A stretch of 64,000 nt of DNA from Sphingomonadales bacterium (GTDB taxonomy: Bacteria > Pseudomonadota > Alphaproteobacteria > Sphingomonadales > Sphingomonadaceae), in contig JANXSN010000106.1 in assembly GCA_025352685.1 (NCBI GenBank), positions 59,730 to 123,729 on the forward strand, read 5' to 3'. The position numbers were made by a program, and so were the translations under genes. The first letter of the stretch is position 1, and the number at the start of each line of letters is the position of its first letter. Shown in pieces: positions 1-9,958 of the stretch. Under the pieces are notes generated by a model. The model did no database searches and was not told the origin of the DNA. It saw nothing but the letters and a program-made list of their open reading frames with translations.

Positions 1-1126
1 CGGCACCCATTTGCGCGTCGTCGCTCAGCCGGTTCCCGACGGCGGATTGCTTGTCGTGTTCGAAGATCAGACTGAGCAATTGCAGCTGGCAACGGCGCGC
101 GATACGTTGCTCCGGGTACGCACCGCAACGTTTGACAATTTGTTCGAAGCGGTAGGCGTGTTCGCGGCGGACGGGCGGCTCAATTTGTGGAATACACGAT
201 TCCGTGAGGTCTGGGGTTTCGAAGAGAGCCTGCTTTCGCGCCACCCGCGCGTCGATACACTCGCCGAGGCGGCGGCAGGGACGCTGACGACCCCAGCCCG
301 CGCCGCGTTAATCCGCGATGTCGTACGCGCAGCGACGGTCGACCGCACCTCACGTTCGGGTCGCGTCGCAATGAAGGACGGGCGACATTTCGAATTTGCT
401 GCTGTTCCCCTGCCTGACGGGAATGCGCTGTTCACCATGCTCGATGTGACCGACAGTCGACGGGTAGAACGCGTGCTGCGTGACCGGGCCGAAGCGTTCG
501 AGGCGGCGGACAAGGTGAAGACGGCGTTCGTCGCAAACATGAGTTACGAGCTGCGCACGCCGCTGACGTCTATCGGCGGTTTTGCAGAAATGATGGCCAA
601 GGGCTACGCGGGCGAGCTGAGCGGCGAGGCCAAGGCCTATGTTGACGCCATTCTGGAATCGGTCGGAAAACTCGGGTCATTGGTCGACGAGACGTTGCAA
701 CTGACACAAACCGAGGCTGGACTTGCAGCAGTCGACCGAGAGACGGTCGATCTGTTGCAGATGCTCGATCGTGCTGTCGCTTCGAATGAGGAAGCTGCGC
801 TTGTCAAAGACATCGATTTCGCCACCGATCTGCACGTATCGATCGGGCGGGTCGAGGGCGATGCGCGTCGGCTGTGTGAAGCGGTGGAGAAACTGCTGGG
901 GAATGCAATTGCACAGACCCCCGCCAAGGGCCGCGTTCTGCTTCACGCGAGCGGGACTACGGAGGGCGCGTTGATTGTGGTGTCGGACAATGGGCCGGGC
1001 GATGAAGCGGGAGGTAGTGGGACGATTACTTCGGCACGCGAGTCGATCAAGGTGCACGGCGGCGCGCTGTCTGTGATGGCCAAGGCGGGGCAGGGAACGC
1101 TTGTGCGGATTGATTTGCCGCGATGA
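1..1126 (+). CDS. divL: DivL-like PAS sensor kinase with Tyr in the H-box (5' truncated)
   Basis: The reading frame is open to the first base, so the N-terminus lies outside the window; the TTG at 11 is only the first possible start. Visible parts are a PAS-like segment, then a HisKA helix pair and a HATPase-like end. The H-box reads NMSYELRTPL, with Tyr (about residue 179 from the TTG) where a histidine kinase has the phospho-accepting His. The N-box (EKLLGNAIAQTP) and G1 (VSDNGPG) are recognisable, but the lid and G2 region is short and lacks the usual GLGL. In Caulobacter, DivL has this Tyr and acts as a cell-cycle scaffold that links DivK to CckA rather than as a normal kinase. The stop overlaps tsaE by ATGA. 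The name is inferred from the Tyr box and this neighbourhood. Confidence 0.75.
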   Translation, partial: GTHLRVVAQPVPDGGLLVVFEDQTEQLQLATARDTLLRVRTATFDNLFEAVGVFAADGRLNLWNTRFREVWGFEESLLSRHPRVDTLAEAAAGTLTTPARAALIRDVVRAATVDRTSRSGRVAMKDGRHFEFAAVPLPDGNALFTMLDVTDSRRVERVLRDRAEAFEAADKVKTAFVANMSYELRTPLTSIGGFAEMMAKGYAGELSGEAKAYVDAILESVGKLGSLVDETLQLTQTEAGLAAVDRETVDLLQMLDRAVASNEEAALVKDIDFATDLHVSIGRVEGDARRLCEAVEKLLGNAIAQTPAKGRVLLHASGTTEGALIVVSDNGPGDEAGGSGTITSARESIKVHGGALSVMAKAGQGTLVRIDLPR

Positions 1127-1569
1127 TTGTATTGCAATCTCCAGAGGAATCTCTGGCGTTCGGAGCGAAGCTCGGCGCTGTGTTACGGACTGCTGACGTG
1201 GTCGCACTGTCGGGCCCTCTGGGAGCGGGCAAAACTTTAGTGACAAAGGGGATTTTAATGGGCCTCGGCTACGACGGGGACGTCCCAAGTCCCAGTTTTC
1301 CTCTCATGATTCCCTATGAGCCGCCTGCCGTCAGCGTCCCTCTTACCCATATCGACCTCTACCGCATCCACGACTCTGCCGGGCTAACCGAACTCGGGCT
1401 CGCCGACGCCCGGGCAGAAAGTGCCCTGGTGGTCGAGTGGCCGGACCGCCTCGTCAACGAGGGCTGGAAGGACATGCTCCTCCTTTTTTTCGAGATCATG
1501 TCTAACACTTCGCGTGTCTTGACAGCGCAGGTGCCTCCAGCCTGGGAAAGCCGATGGCCGCTGAGATGA
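1123..1569 (+). CDS. tsaE: tRNA threonylcarbamoyladenosine biosynthesis ATPase TsaE
   Basis: TsaE is the small cytoplasmic ATPase that works with TsaB and TsaD in making the t6A modification of ANN-decoding tRNAs. The 148-residue length fits the family. A Walker A loop GPLGAGKT is at 31-38, followed by the family motifs HIDLYR (76-81) and VEWPDR (104-109). The ATG start overlaps the kinase stop (ATGA), and the 3' end overlaps amgK by 16 bp, which points to translational coupling. The C-terminal 30 residues, past the conserved core, are not recognisable. Confidence 0.92.
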   Translation: MIVLQSPEESLAFGAKLGAVLRTADVVALSGPLGAGKTLVTKGILMGLGYDGDVPSPSFPLMIPYEPPAVSVPLTHIDLYRIHDSAGLTELGLADARAESALVVEWPDRLVNEGWKDMLLLFFEIMSNTSRVLTAQVPPAWESRWPLR

Positions 1570-2543
1570 CTCCGCCCGCCGCGGCGCCCGCTTTCCTTAC
1601 CTCTGCTGGGTGGGGAAACGCGCGCATCGAGCCGCTCGCGGGCGATGCGTCGTTTCGCCGATATTTTCGCGTTATCGACGCCGGTCGTCGCGCCGTGCTG
1701 ATGGATGCGCCGCCGCCGCACGAGGATCCTCGTGCTTTCCTGCGCATTGCGCGGCATTTGTGCGCACAAGGCTTTGCCGCGCCCAAGATCCTCGCGGAAG
1801 ATCTCAATGCCGGGCTCGTTCTGCTCGAAGACTTCGGTGACGCGCGGATGCGCGAAATGGTCGACGCAGGCGATGTCGATGAGGCCGCTACCTATGCTGC
1901 GACTATTGCACTCTTGGCAGAGCTCCACCGTCATCCGCCTGCAGCCGTACCTCCCTATTCGCGTGCCGAGCTGCATCGCGAGGCTGGATTGTTCACTGAA
2001 TGGTATTGCCCTGCGGCGGGTCTCAAAGTCGACGCAGAGACATATCATGCCGCGTGGAACATCGTCTTCGACCGGATCGGAGACGCGGCATCGGTAACAG
2101 TGCTGCGCGACTACCACGCCGAGAATATCATGCTGCGCGCCGGACGGGACGGATACGCGCATCTCGGGTTGCTCGATTTTCAGGACGCGCTCGTCGGCCA
2201 CCCGGCTTATGATCTGGTTTCAATGCTGCAGGACGCGCGGCGCGATGTCCCGCCTGCGATCGAAACAGCGATGCTCGTCGAGTACCAACGCATTGCCTGT
2301 CCTGGCCCTGACTTCGCTGCGAGCTACGCAATCTTTGGTGGCCAGCGAAACGCCAAGATTCTGGGTATCTTTACGCGCCTGTGGCAGCGCGACGGGAAGC
2401 CGCGCTACCTCGACTTTTTGCCGCGCGTTTGGGGCTATCTTGAGCGCGATCTCGCCCACCCCGCTCTTGCCGAGGTGCTGGCGTGGTTCGACACAAACAT
2501 CCCGGCCAACAAACGCAACGACTGTCTGAAGGTTTCTGCATGA
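1554..2543 (+). CDS. amgK: Sugar kinase AmgK (MurNAc/GlcNAc anomeric kinase)
   Basis: This is an aminoglycoside-phosphotransferase-fold kinase of 329 residues. In Pseudomonas and Caulobacter, AmgK phosphorylates the anomeric carbon of recovered N-acetylmuramate or GlcNAc in a cell-wall recycling route that bypasses MurA, the fosfomycin target. The N-terminal LAGDASFRRYFRV block, the catalytic loop RDYHAENIML (185-194) and the metal-binding LLDFQDA (206-212) are visible. The next gene encodes the matching uridylyltransferase, with ATGA overlap, which strongly favours AmgK over a generic phosphotransferase. Confidence 0.88.
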   Translation: MAAEMTPPAAAPAFLTSAGWGNARIEPLAGDASFRRYFRVIDAGRRAVLMDAPPPHEDPRAFLRIARHLCAQGFAAPKILAEDLNAGLVLLEDFGDARMREMVDAGDVDEAATYAATIALLAELHRHPPAAVPPYSRAELHREAGLFTEWYCPAAGLKVDAETYHAAWNIVFDRIGDAASVTVLRDYHAENIMLRAGRDGYAHLGLLDFQDALVGHPAYDLVSMLQDARRDVPPAIETAMLVEYQRIACPGPDFAASYAIFGGQRNAKILGIFTRLWQRDGKPRYLDFLPRVWGYLERDLAHPALAEVLAWFDTNIPANKRNDCLKVSA

Positions 2544-3265
2544 CCGGCGTGCCTGTCCCCAAGACCGCAATGGTCATGGCAGCTGGCCTTGGCAAGCGGA
2601 TGCGGCCGTTGACCGCGGCGCGACCCAAACCACTGGTTGAGGTTGCCGGCGCGGCGCTGATCGACCATGTCCTCGAACGGCTCGCAGCAGCTGGCGTGAC
2701 CCGCGCTGTGGTCAATGTACATTATTTCGCCGACGCGCTCGAAGCGCATCTGGAGCGGCATGATCACGGGCTCGAAATCGTGATTTCCGACGAGCGGACG
2801 AAGCTTCTCGAAACTGGCGGCGGCATCGTAAAGGCATTGCCGCTCATCGACGCAGATCCGTTCATTCAGGTGAACAGCGACAATTTCTGGGTCAACGGCC
2901 CCGTCGATGCGCTCGACCTGCTTGCGCAACGTTGGGACGACACAACGATGGACGCGTTGCTGCTGCTGGTGCCGCTCGCGCGTGCGAACTGCCACAGCGG
3001 GAAGGGCGATTTCCATATGGAGGCAGGGGGCAAGATCGTACGGCGGCGGGTCGGCCGCATTGCCCCGTTTGTTTGGACCGGCGTGCAGATGTTGTCGAAG
3101 CGTCTGATTGCGGAGCCGCCGGCCGACGCATTCTCGACAAACGTTTTTTGGGACCGTGCGATTGCTGCGGCACGGTGCTACGGCGTTGTGCATCAGGGGC
3201 TGTGGTTCGATGTCGGCAGTCCGCCTGCGATTGCGCGAACCGAGGCGATCCTCGCCGATGCCTGA
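2540..3265 (+). CDS. murU: N-acetylmuramate-1-phosphate uridylyltransferase MurU
   Basis: This nucleotidyltransferase of 241 residues has the signature VMAAGLGKRMRPLT at 12-25 followed by KPLVEV. It is expected to convert MurNAc-1-phosphate and UTP to UDP-MurNAc, completing the peptidoglycan recycling shunt begun by AmgK. The ORF track begins earlier (2483), but the ATG at 2540 overlaps the amgK TGA and puts the nucleotide-binding loop at the usual distance from the N-terminus. The 3' end overlaps addB by 8 bp. Specificity for MurNAc-1-P is inferred from the amgK pairing; the fold alone would also fit other sugar-1-phosphate nucleotidyltransferases. Confidence 0.88.
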   Translation: MTGVPVPKTAMVMAAGLGKRMRPLTAARPKPLVEVAGAALIDHVLERLAAAGVTRAVVNVHYFADALEAHLERHDHGLEIVISDERTKLLETGGGIVKALPLIDADPFIQVNSDNFWVNGPVDALDLLAQRWDDTTMDALLLLVPLARANCHSGKGDFHMEAGGKIVRRRVGRIAPFVWTGVQMLSKRLIAEPPADAFSTNVFWDRAIAAARCYGVVHQGLWFDVGSPPAIARTEAILADA

Positions 3266-6194
3266 CGGGCGCGGCCCTAAAGTCTTCGCAATTCCCGTTT
3301 ACCGATCGTTCGCCGACGCTTTGGTTACGGGATTGCTCGCGCAATGTGGCCATGACCGTATGGCGCTGGCGCGCGGCATGATCCTCGTTCCCAACAATCG
3401 GGCAATCCGCGCGATCACCGATGCGTTCGTGCGCCGTGCCGCCGAGGGCCTGCTCCTGCCGCGCATTGTCGCGATTGGAGACGCGGGCGAGTCTCCCGGG
3501 ATCGCTCTTGACGACATCGAGAACGATGTTCCGCCCGCCGTGGACCCGATGAGCCGCCGATTGATCCTTGCGCGGCTCATCCAAGAACAAAGTCGCGTCG
3601 GGGGACGTCGCGTCGGAGCAGCAGAGGCCGTCCGCCTTGCCGTTGAGCTGGGTGGCGTACTCGACGAACTTATCGCAGAAGACCGTACGCCCGGTGATGT
3701 GCGTGCACTCGATGTCGGACCAGACCTTGCCCGGCACTGGCAAAAATCGCTCGACGTGCTCGCGACGGTGATCGAACGCTGGCCCGAGGAATTGGCGAGA
3801 CTGAAGCGCATCGATCTGCCGGAACGGCGCAACCAGCTGTTGCGTGCTCTCGCCAGACGGTGGCGCGACCATCCTCCAGGTCATTATGTTTTTGCAGCAG
3901 GCGTGACAAGCTCAGCCAAGGCAGTCGCCGAAGTCTTGTCGGTCGTGGCCTCGATGCCGCACGGATCAGTCATTCTCCCAGGACTCGATCTTGCGAGCCC
4001 TGATGCGGAGTGGGAGGCGATCGCCGGCGATGAGCACCATGTCGCGATCGAGACGCACCCGCAACACCATCTACGCCTCCTCCTGGACCGCATCGGCGTC
4101 GCGAGGGCCGAAGTCGTGCGCTGGCGCTGGGGCGATGGCAAACCGCGCAAGGCCGTGCGCGGTCGGGCGGTCGCCAACGCTTTTGCGCCAGCTCGTTTCA
4201 CAAGCAAATGGATCAATTTACCGAAACCGCAGCGGTCGCTGAAGGGTGTCCGCCTCGCTACCTTCGCCGCCCCCGCCCATGAAGCGCAGGGAATTGCGAT
4301 TGCGCTGCGCGAGACGCTGGAGACGCCGGGTCGAACCGCGGCGCTGGTAACCAATGATCGTGGTCTCGCAGCGCGTGTAGGGGCGCATCTTCGGCGCTGG
4401 GGGATCGAGGCTGACGATTCAGCGGGACATCCGCTCACGGTCATGCCGATCGGTGTCTTGATTCAGGCGATTGCTGCACTCGGCGTCGAGCGCTTCGCTC
4501 CGACCGCATTGCTCACCGTCCTCAAACATCCGCTTGTCCGCAGCGGCGCAGACCGGCTGGTGTGGCTTGACGGCGTCCGCCGGCTCGATGTCGCCCTACG
4601 AGGACCGCGTCCCGCGCCCGGCCTTGACGGGTTAGCGGCTTGGCTAAAGAGTGGCAATGAACGCGAACGGGCAAACCGGGATCGCGCCGTTGACTGGTGG
4701 GCCGAAACCGCGCCTGTGTTCAAGGAATTTGAGGCGGCGTTTGCTTCGGCGCGCGCGTCATTCGGTGATCTTCTGACTGCGATCCGAAACCTGCTCGAAA
4801 TACTGGGCGGCGAACATGTTTGGGCTGGCACAGCTGGCCGCTGCGCGGCTGATCTCTTTACCGAACTTTCAAGCCGCCACGAACTCGGTCCCAACGACTT
4901 TGCGCACGACGACCTGCTGCCCTTGCTCCGTCTATTGCTCGCCGAAAAGGCGATACGGCCACCTCAAGGCGGCCATCCGCGCGTTGCAATCTACGGATTA
5001 ATCGAAGCACGATTGCAGCAGCCCGACTTTCTTATTCTCGGCGGTCTGAATGAAGGCAACTGGCCATCCGGGACGGGGGTAGACCCCTGGCTTAGCCCCC
5101 GTGTACGACGCGAGTTGGGCCTTGCCAATTCTGAACGTCGCGTTGGTCTCGCGGCGCATGATCTCGCGATGGCGCTAGGGGCAGGCGAAGTCCTGCTCAC
5201 CCGCACTGTTCGTGATACCCGATCGGCAACGATCGCCTCGCGTTTCGTGCTCCGGTTGGAGGCCATGACTGGCGGCCTCGACAGTGATGAACGGCTTCCC
5301 AAACTCGCAAACGTGATCGATGCCAATACCGGGGCTTCGGAACCTGTGGATCGACCTCGACCGTCGCCGCCTATCGCCGACCGCCCTCGGCGCATATCGG
5401 TCACCGAGGTCGACCGTCTCAAAGCAGACCCGTACGCATTTTACGCGCGCGCCATGCTTCGCCTGTCAACGCTTGATCCGGTGGATGCCGATCCCGGACC
5501 GGCCTGGAGGGGTAGCGCCGTTCATGCTGTGCTTGACCAGTGGATGCGAGAGGACCAGTTGAGTCCCGACAAAATCCTTCCGCGTATCGAAAGGCTGCTG
5601 AACGGAGCCGGCGTTCACCCGCTTGTCCGCACGCTTTGGCAGCCGCGACTGGTTGAAGCCTGCGAATGGATCGCCAGCAGAATTGCGACGTCACGCATCG
5701 AAGACAGGCGTGAGCCGCTCGTCACCGAAATAAGGGGCACGGCGCAGATTGCCGGAATCGAGCTGAGCGGCATCGCTGACCGCATCGATCGGCTGGATGG
5801 CGGTAACCTTGCCATCGTCGACTATAAAACGGGCAGCGCCCCCAGCAGCAAGGCCGTCGCCGCAGGTTATTCGATGCAACTTGGTCTGCTCGCCGCCATT
5901 GCCGAGCGCGGCGGGTTTCCAGAGGTCACGGGCAAGGCGGCCAAGTTCGAATATTGGTCGCTTGCCAGCGACGGCAAGCGTGGTTTCGGTAAGGTCTCGT
6001 CACCCGTCGGTGGAACTGGCCAGGGTCAGATCGAGCTTTTCGTTGCCGAGGCAGAACGCGCCTTCACTGAAGCCGCCGAAAGGTGGCTCACAGGCACTGC
6101 CCCCTTTATCGCGAAGCTGGTGCCCGAATATGCGCCCTACGACGACTATGATCAGCTGATGCGCAGAGACGAGTGGTATGGCCGCGAAGACTGA
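3258..6194 (+). CDS. addB: Double-strand break repair protein AddB
   Basis: This is a 978-residue subunit of the AddAB helicase-nuclease that resects DNA double-strand breaks for RecA, the alphaproteobacterial counterpart of RecBCD. The C-terminal nuclease domain is visible in GIADRIDRL and IVDYKTG (near 852), the PD-(D/E)XK active-site arrangement. The N-terminal helicase part lacks a normal Walker A loop, as expected for the alphaproteobacterial AddB type. The ATG at 3258 is chosen because it overlaps the murU end; the longer ORF-track version runs in from murU. The 3' end overlaps addA by 17 bp. Confidence 0.93.
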   Translation: MPDGRGPKVFAIPVYRSFADALVTGLLAQCGHDRMALARGMILVPNNRAIRAITDAFVRRAAEGLLLPRIVAIGDAGESPGIALDDIENDVPPAVDPMSRRLILARLIQEQSRVGGRRVGAAEAVRLAVELGGVLDELIAEDRTPGDVRALDVGPDLARHWQKSLDVLATVIERWPEELARLKRIDLPERRNQLLRALARRWRDHPPGHYVFAAGVTSSAKAVAEVLSVVASMPHGSVILPGLDLASPDAEWEAIAGDEHHVAIETHPQHHLRLLLDRIGVARAEVVRWRWGDGKPRKAVRGRAVANAFAPARFTSKWINLPKPQRSLKGVRLATFAAPAHEAQGIAIALRETLETPGRTAALVTNDRGLAARVGAHLRRWGIEADDSAGHPLTVMPIGVLIQAIAALGVERFAPTALLTVLKHPLVRSGADRLVWLDGVRRLDVALRGPRPAPGLDGLAAWLKSGNERERANRDRAVDWWAETAPVFKEFEAAFASARASFGDLLTAIRNLLEILGGEHVWAGTAGRCAADLFTELSSRHELGPNDFAHDDLLPLLRLLLAEKAIRPPQGGHPRVAIYGLIEARLQQPDFLILGGLNEGNWPSGTGVDPWLSPRVRRELGLANSERRVGLAAHDLAMALGAGEVLLTRTVRDTRSATIASRFVLRLEAMTGGLDSDERLPKLANVIDANTGASEPVDRPRPSPPIADRPRRISVTEVDRLKADPYAFYARAMLRLSTLDPVDADPGPAWRGSAVHAVLDQWMREDQLSPDKILPRIERLLNGAGVHPLVRTLWQPRLVEACEWIASRIATSRIEDRREPLVTEIRGTAQIAGIELSGIADRIDRLDGGNLAIVDYKTGSAPSSKAVAAGYSMQLGLLAAIAERGGFPEVTGKAAKFEYWSLASDGKRGFGKVSSPVGGTGQGQIELFVAEAERAFTEAAERWLTGTAPFIAKLVPEYAPYDDYDQLMRRDEWYGRED

Positions 6195-9100
6195 GCACTT
6201 TTCTGTCCTCAAGGACGCACAGGCGGCGGCGTCTTCCCCCGATCTCGATGTGTGGCTCTCGGCTTCGGCAGGGACGGGCAAGACCTATGTACTCGCCGCA
6301 CGAGTGCTGCGGTTACTGCTGCGGCCAGGCGTGCGCCCCGAATCAATCCTGTGCCTGACGTTCACCCGCGCAGGCGCAGCCGAAATGGCCGAGCGGGTCC
6401 ATCGTCGCCTCGCTTGGTGGGCGCGGCTGGATGAAGATGCCCTGCGTCGCGAGCTGACCGCGCTGGGCGAAGACCATAGCGAAACGGCGATTCGTAAGGC
6501 ACGGACCTTGTTTGCGGCAGTGCTGGAGGCGCGAGGCGGCGGTTTGCGTGTCATGACCATCCACGCTTTTTGCCAAACGCTGCTCGGCACGTTCCCGCTC
6601 GAGGCTGGGCTGGCTCCGGGGTTCCGCGCTGTTGAAGGTCGCGAACAGGCAGCGCTTGCATTCACGGTTCTCGGGGCGCTGGCTGAGGACGCCGAGCGGG
6701 AGAACGATGCCCGGCTTATCGCGGCCTTGCGGGCGCTGTCGCGGCGGCTAGGCGAAGCAGGCGCGCGCAGCTTCCTGCTTCGCGCCGCAAAGCACCTCCA
6801 AGCACTCGACTCGCTGTCCGAAGGCATCGACGCCCAGGTCCGCCGCGCGCTCAATGTGCCTGCGGAGTTTTCAGCTGCGACCATCATCGAGGCCTGTCGG
6901 GACGGAAATTTTGACCGAGAGATGCTGTTCGGGCTCGGCCAGCTCCTAACCGAGTGGGGCAAGACCGGAGAGAAGCGCGCCACGACGATTTCGGAATGGT
7001 TCCACAGCGACCCGGAAACACGCGCCGCCCAGCTTGGCGTGCTCCACCTCGTCTGGAGCAAGGCGGACGGTGAACCGCGTACCGGCAGGGGCCAGGTGCC
7101 GACCGATCGCGCCTACGAATCACTCGCAGCACAGATGCATGCGTGGTGCTCGGACTTGATCGCTCGCCAACAACGCGCTGTTCTTGCCGACGACATAGCT
7201 CACGGGCTGTACGCCGCCCGTCGCTATGCGCGAGCTTATGCCGACGCCAAGCAGGCGGCCGGACTGGTCGATTTCGATGATTTGATCGATAAGGCAGTCG
7301 AGTTGCTGACTGACCCCGGCATGGGGGCCTGGATCGCATACAAACTCGATCAGGCGACAGATCACGTCCTTGTCGATGAGGCACAGGACACGAACTTACG
7401 CCAATGGGACATAGTCAAAGCACTCGCGGGTGAGTTCTGGACAGGAGACGGTGCGCGCGGCGACGCGTTACGGACCCTATTCACGGTCGGCGATTACAAG
7501 CAGGCGATATTCGGCTTTCAGGGCACTGACCCGCGGTACTATGCGGCAGCTGGCAATGAATTTGGTGAAGCAGCGCGGGCTGTGGGCCGCAAACTGGCTC
7601 GGCTGTCGTTGGACCGCTCCTTTCGCTCGACGCCGCCCGTGCTTGATGTCGTCGATGCGCTACTCGAGGAATTGGGCGAGGATGCATTTGGCGATCAGGC
7701 CCGCGACCGCCATCAAAGCGCGTCTGGAGGAGCCGGGAGCGTCACCCTGTTGCCGCCGGTCCGTACGCCAGAAGACGAGGACGAGGACGGCGAAGAGGGG
7801 TGGGTGCCAACCGCAACCCGTGCGCTGGCTTCGGCTATCGCTAAGCAAATCCGTCGCTGGATCGACGATGGACTGATCCTCGCAGCCAAAGGACGCGCGC
7901 TGACCCCGGGCGATGTCATGATCCTTGTCCGCAAGCGGGGCGATCTGGCTGCCTTGCTCGTCGCACGCTTACAAAAGGAGGGCGTTCCTGTCGCGGGCAT
8001 AGACCGCTTGCGGCTCGCGTCACCGCTGGCAGTCAAGGACTGCCTGGCGGCGATGCGCTTTGCGGTGCAGCCCGACGACGACTTGACGCTTGCTTGCCTG
8101 CTCGTGTCACCGATCTGCGGGTGGACGCAGCAAGAGCTTTACGACGTCGCGCATAGCAAGCGACAGGGATCGCTGTGGGCAGAGGTGCGGCGGCAGAGCG
8201 ACGACCGCATTCTGGGTAAATTGCTCAACATGGCCGATTTCGTTACGCCGTACGTCTTTCTCGAAACAATGCTTTCAGGCGAAATAGGTGCCCGCAAGAA
8301 CTTGCTCCGTCGTCTGGGCAACGAGGCCGCCGATCCTCTCGACGAACTTTTGAACACTGCTCTGCAATTCGAACGTGAAGGCATAGCGTCGCTGCAGGGC
8401 TTCCTCGACTGGTTCGATAAGGGCGACGGCGAAATCGTACGTGATGCTGGTGGTCCGGGCAATGCCGTCCGTGTGATGACTGTTCACGCCGCAAAAGGCT
8501 TGCAATCTCCGCTCGTCATCCTTGCCGATGCGACGGCCGATCCTGACGCAGGCAACGACCGTGATTTCAACTGGGTGCTGGACGAAACCAATGTTCCCTT
8601 GTTCCGCCCACGGGCTGCGGAGCGGCGACTGGTCGCCGAATTGGAAGCCATGGCAACGCGCCTCGCCGAGGCGGACCGCCGTGAACACTGGCGTCTGCTC
8701 TATGTCGCGATGACCCGTGCCGAGGAACAACTCGTCGTCGCCGGATCGTTAACTCAGCGACACAAGGTCGTACCCGAAGCAAGCTGGCACAGCGCGATCG
8801 AACGCGCGATGCGGCGCGTGGGCGCAGCGCAAGTCGAACTGCCCGAATGGGGCGTCGGGTGGGTCCACGCGGTTGGTGGGCATGCCAACGCGCCGACGGC
8901 AAAGGCCGACGAACCGTCTCTACCGGTCCCACGCCCCACGTGGCTCGACTGTTCCGCACCCCTCGAGGCCCGGCCGTCACGCCCCCTCAGCCCCTCGTCG
9001 CTGGGGGAAGATGCGATTTCAGACCCACCGCCGAGCAGCGCGATGCAGGTCGCTGTCGAGCGCGGCCGCTTGATGCACGCACTTTTTGAACGCCTCCCTT

Positions 9101-9585
9101 CACTGGCACCTGAAATCCGGGCTGCAGCTGCCGCTCGGTGGCTCGAGCGGTCTTCAGGCGTGACCGATCCCCGAACGCGCGATGCCCTCGCGGGCGCTGT
9201 GCTCAGCGTTATTCACCATGCAGATTACGAGGCTCTGTTCGCGCCGGGCGGCCTTGCGGAAGTTCCTGTAGCGGGCGTCGTGGAGGGGATCGTGATTTCT
9301 GGCACCATCGACCGGCTGATTGTCGGTTCGGACTGCGTGGATATCGTCGATTTCAAGACAGGTCGCCGCGTGCCCGCCGGTTCCAGCGAGGTTCCAGATG
9401 CCTACAAACGTCAGATGGCAGCTTATGCAGCTGTATTGCGCGGGGTATTTCCCAGTCACAAGGTCCGAGCTGCGTTGCTCTACACCTCTGGTCCCAAACT
9501 TATCGTCCTGCGCGATGCCGATTTGGATGCGCACAAGCCCGGCTTGCAGACGACACAGGAACTCTTGCCACCTAGTACCAGTTGA
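6178..9585 (+). CDS. addA: Double-strand break repair helicase AddA
   Basis: This is a UvrD-family helicase-nuclease of 1135 residues and the partner of AddB. Walker A (ASAGTGKT) lies near residues 29-36 and the DEAQD helicase motif II near 398. The Rep-like block [17 protein letters not shown] sits in the C-terminal half. The RecB-type nuclease signature TIDRL...IVDFKTG lies at about 1040-1060. The gene overlaps addB by 17 bp, so the two subunits are almost certainly made together. Confidence 0.95.
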   Translation: MAAKTEHFSVLKDAQAAASSPDLDVWLSASAGTGKTYVLAARVLRLLLRPGVRPESILCLTFTRAGAAEMAERVHRRLAWWARLDEDALRRELTALGEDHSETAIRKARTLFAAVLEARGGGLRVMTIHAFCQTLLGTFPLEAGLAPGFRAVEGREQAALAFTVLGALAEDAERENDARLIAALRALSRRLGEAGARSFLLRAAKHLQALDSLSEGIDAQVRRALNVPAEFSAATIIEACRDGNFDREMLFGLGQLLTEWGKTGEKRATTISEWFHSDPETRAAQLGVLHLVWSKADGEPRTGRGQVPTDRAYESLAAQMHAWCSDLIARQQRAVLADDIAHGLYAARRYARAYADAKQAAGLVDFDDLIDKAVELLTDPGMGAWIAYKLDQATDHVLVDEAQDTNLRQWDIVKALAGEFWTGDGARGDALRTLFTVGDYKQAIFGFQGTDPRYYAAAGNEFGEAARAVGRKLARLSLDRSFRSTPPVLDVVDALLEELGEDAFGDQARDRHQSASGGAGSVTLLPPVRTPEDEDEDGEEGWVPTATRALASAIAKQIRRWIDDGLILAAKGRALTPGDVMILVRKRGDLAALLVARLQKEGVPVAGIDRLRLASPLAVKDCLAAMRFAVQPDDDLTLACLLVSPICGWTQQELYDVAHSKRQGSLWAEVRRQSDDRILGKLLNMADFVTPYVFLETMLSGEIGARKNLLRRLGNEAADPLDELLNTALQFEREGIASLQGFLDWFDKGDGEIVRDAGGPGNAVRVMTVHAAKGLQSPLVILADATADPDAGNDRDFNWVLDETNVPLFRPRAAERRLVAELEAMATRLAEADRREHWRLLYVAMTRAEEQLVVAGSLTQRHKVVPEASWHSAIERAMRRVGAAQVELPEWGVGWVHAVGGHANAPTAKADEPSLPVPRPTWLDCSAPLEARPSRPLSPSSLGEDAISDPPPSSAMQVAVERGRLMHALFERLPSLAPEIRAAAAARWLERSSGVTDPRTRDALAGAVLSVIHHADYEALFAPGGLAEVPVAGVVEGIVISGTIDRLIVGSDCVDIVDFKTGRRVPAGSSEVPDAYKRQMAAYAAVLRGVFPSHKVRAALLYTSGPKLIVLRDADLDAHKPGLQTTQELLPPSTS

Positions 9586-9634
9586 GTCCGCTGAATTTGG
9601 CGCTACGTTGGTGACCAACAAACCGGAGATTCCC

Positions 9635-9958
9635 ATGGCTACCAAAGCGATTACCGACGCCAGCTTTGCCACTGACGTAATTGGCGCGGACGGCCCTGTA
9701 CTTGTCGATTTCTGGGCAGAATGGTGTGGACCGTGCAAGATGATCGGGGCCAGCCTTGAAGAGATTTCTGATGAACTGGGCGTGCGCGTAACAATCGCAA
9801 AGCTCAATATCGACGACAATCCCGATGCGCCCGGTAAATACGGCGTTCGCGGTATCCCAACGATGATCCTGTTCAAGAATGGACAGCCGGCAGCGACCAA
9901 GGTCGGTGCCGCGCCGAAGTCTCAGTTGAAGGCCTGGCTGGAGAGCGAGCTTGCCTAG
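9635..9958 (+). CDS. trxA: Thioredoxin
   Basis: This is a 107-residue cytoplasmic thioredoxin with the active-site motif WCGPC at 30-34 and the cis-proline segment GIPTM. It reduces protein disulfides using thioredoxin reductase. The ORF track extends to 9320 inside addA; the ATG at 9635 gives the usual thioredoxin length and has GGAG about 7 bp upstream. It follows addA by 49 bp and is probably read through from the upstream operon. Its TAG stop shares the palindrome CTAG with the stop of convergent argJ. Confidence 0.96.
   Translation: MATKAITDASFATDVIGADGPVLVDFWAEWCGPCKMIGASLEEISDELGVRVTIAKLNIDDNPDAPGKYGVRGIPTMILFKNGQPAATKVGAAPKSQLKAWLESELA

Noticed and set aside
677-1288. 203-codon minus-strand ORF across the kinase/tsaE junction
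   Set aside because: Antisense to two genes with good motifs; the translation has no family resemblance.
2892-3884. 330-codon minus-strand ORF
   Set aside because: Antisense to murU and addB, whose family motifs are clear on the plus strand.
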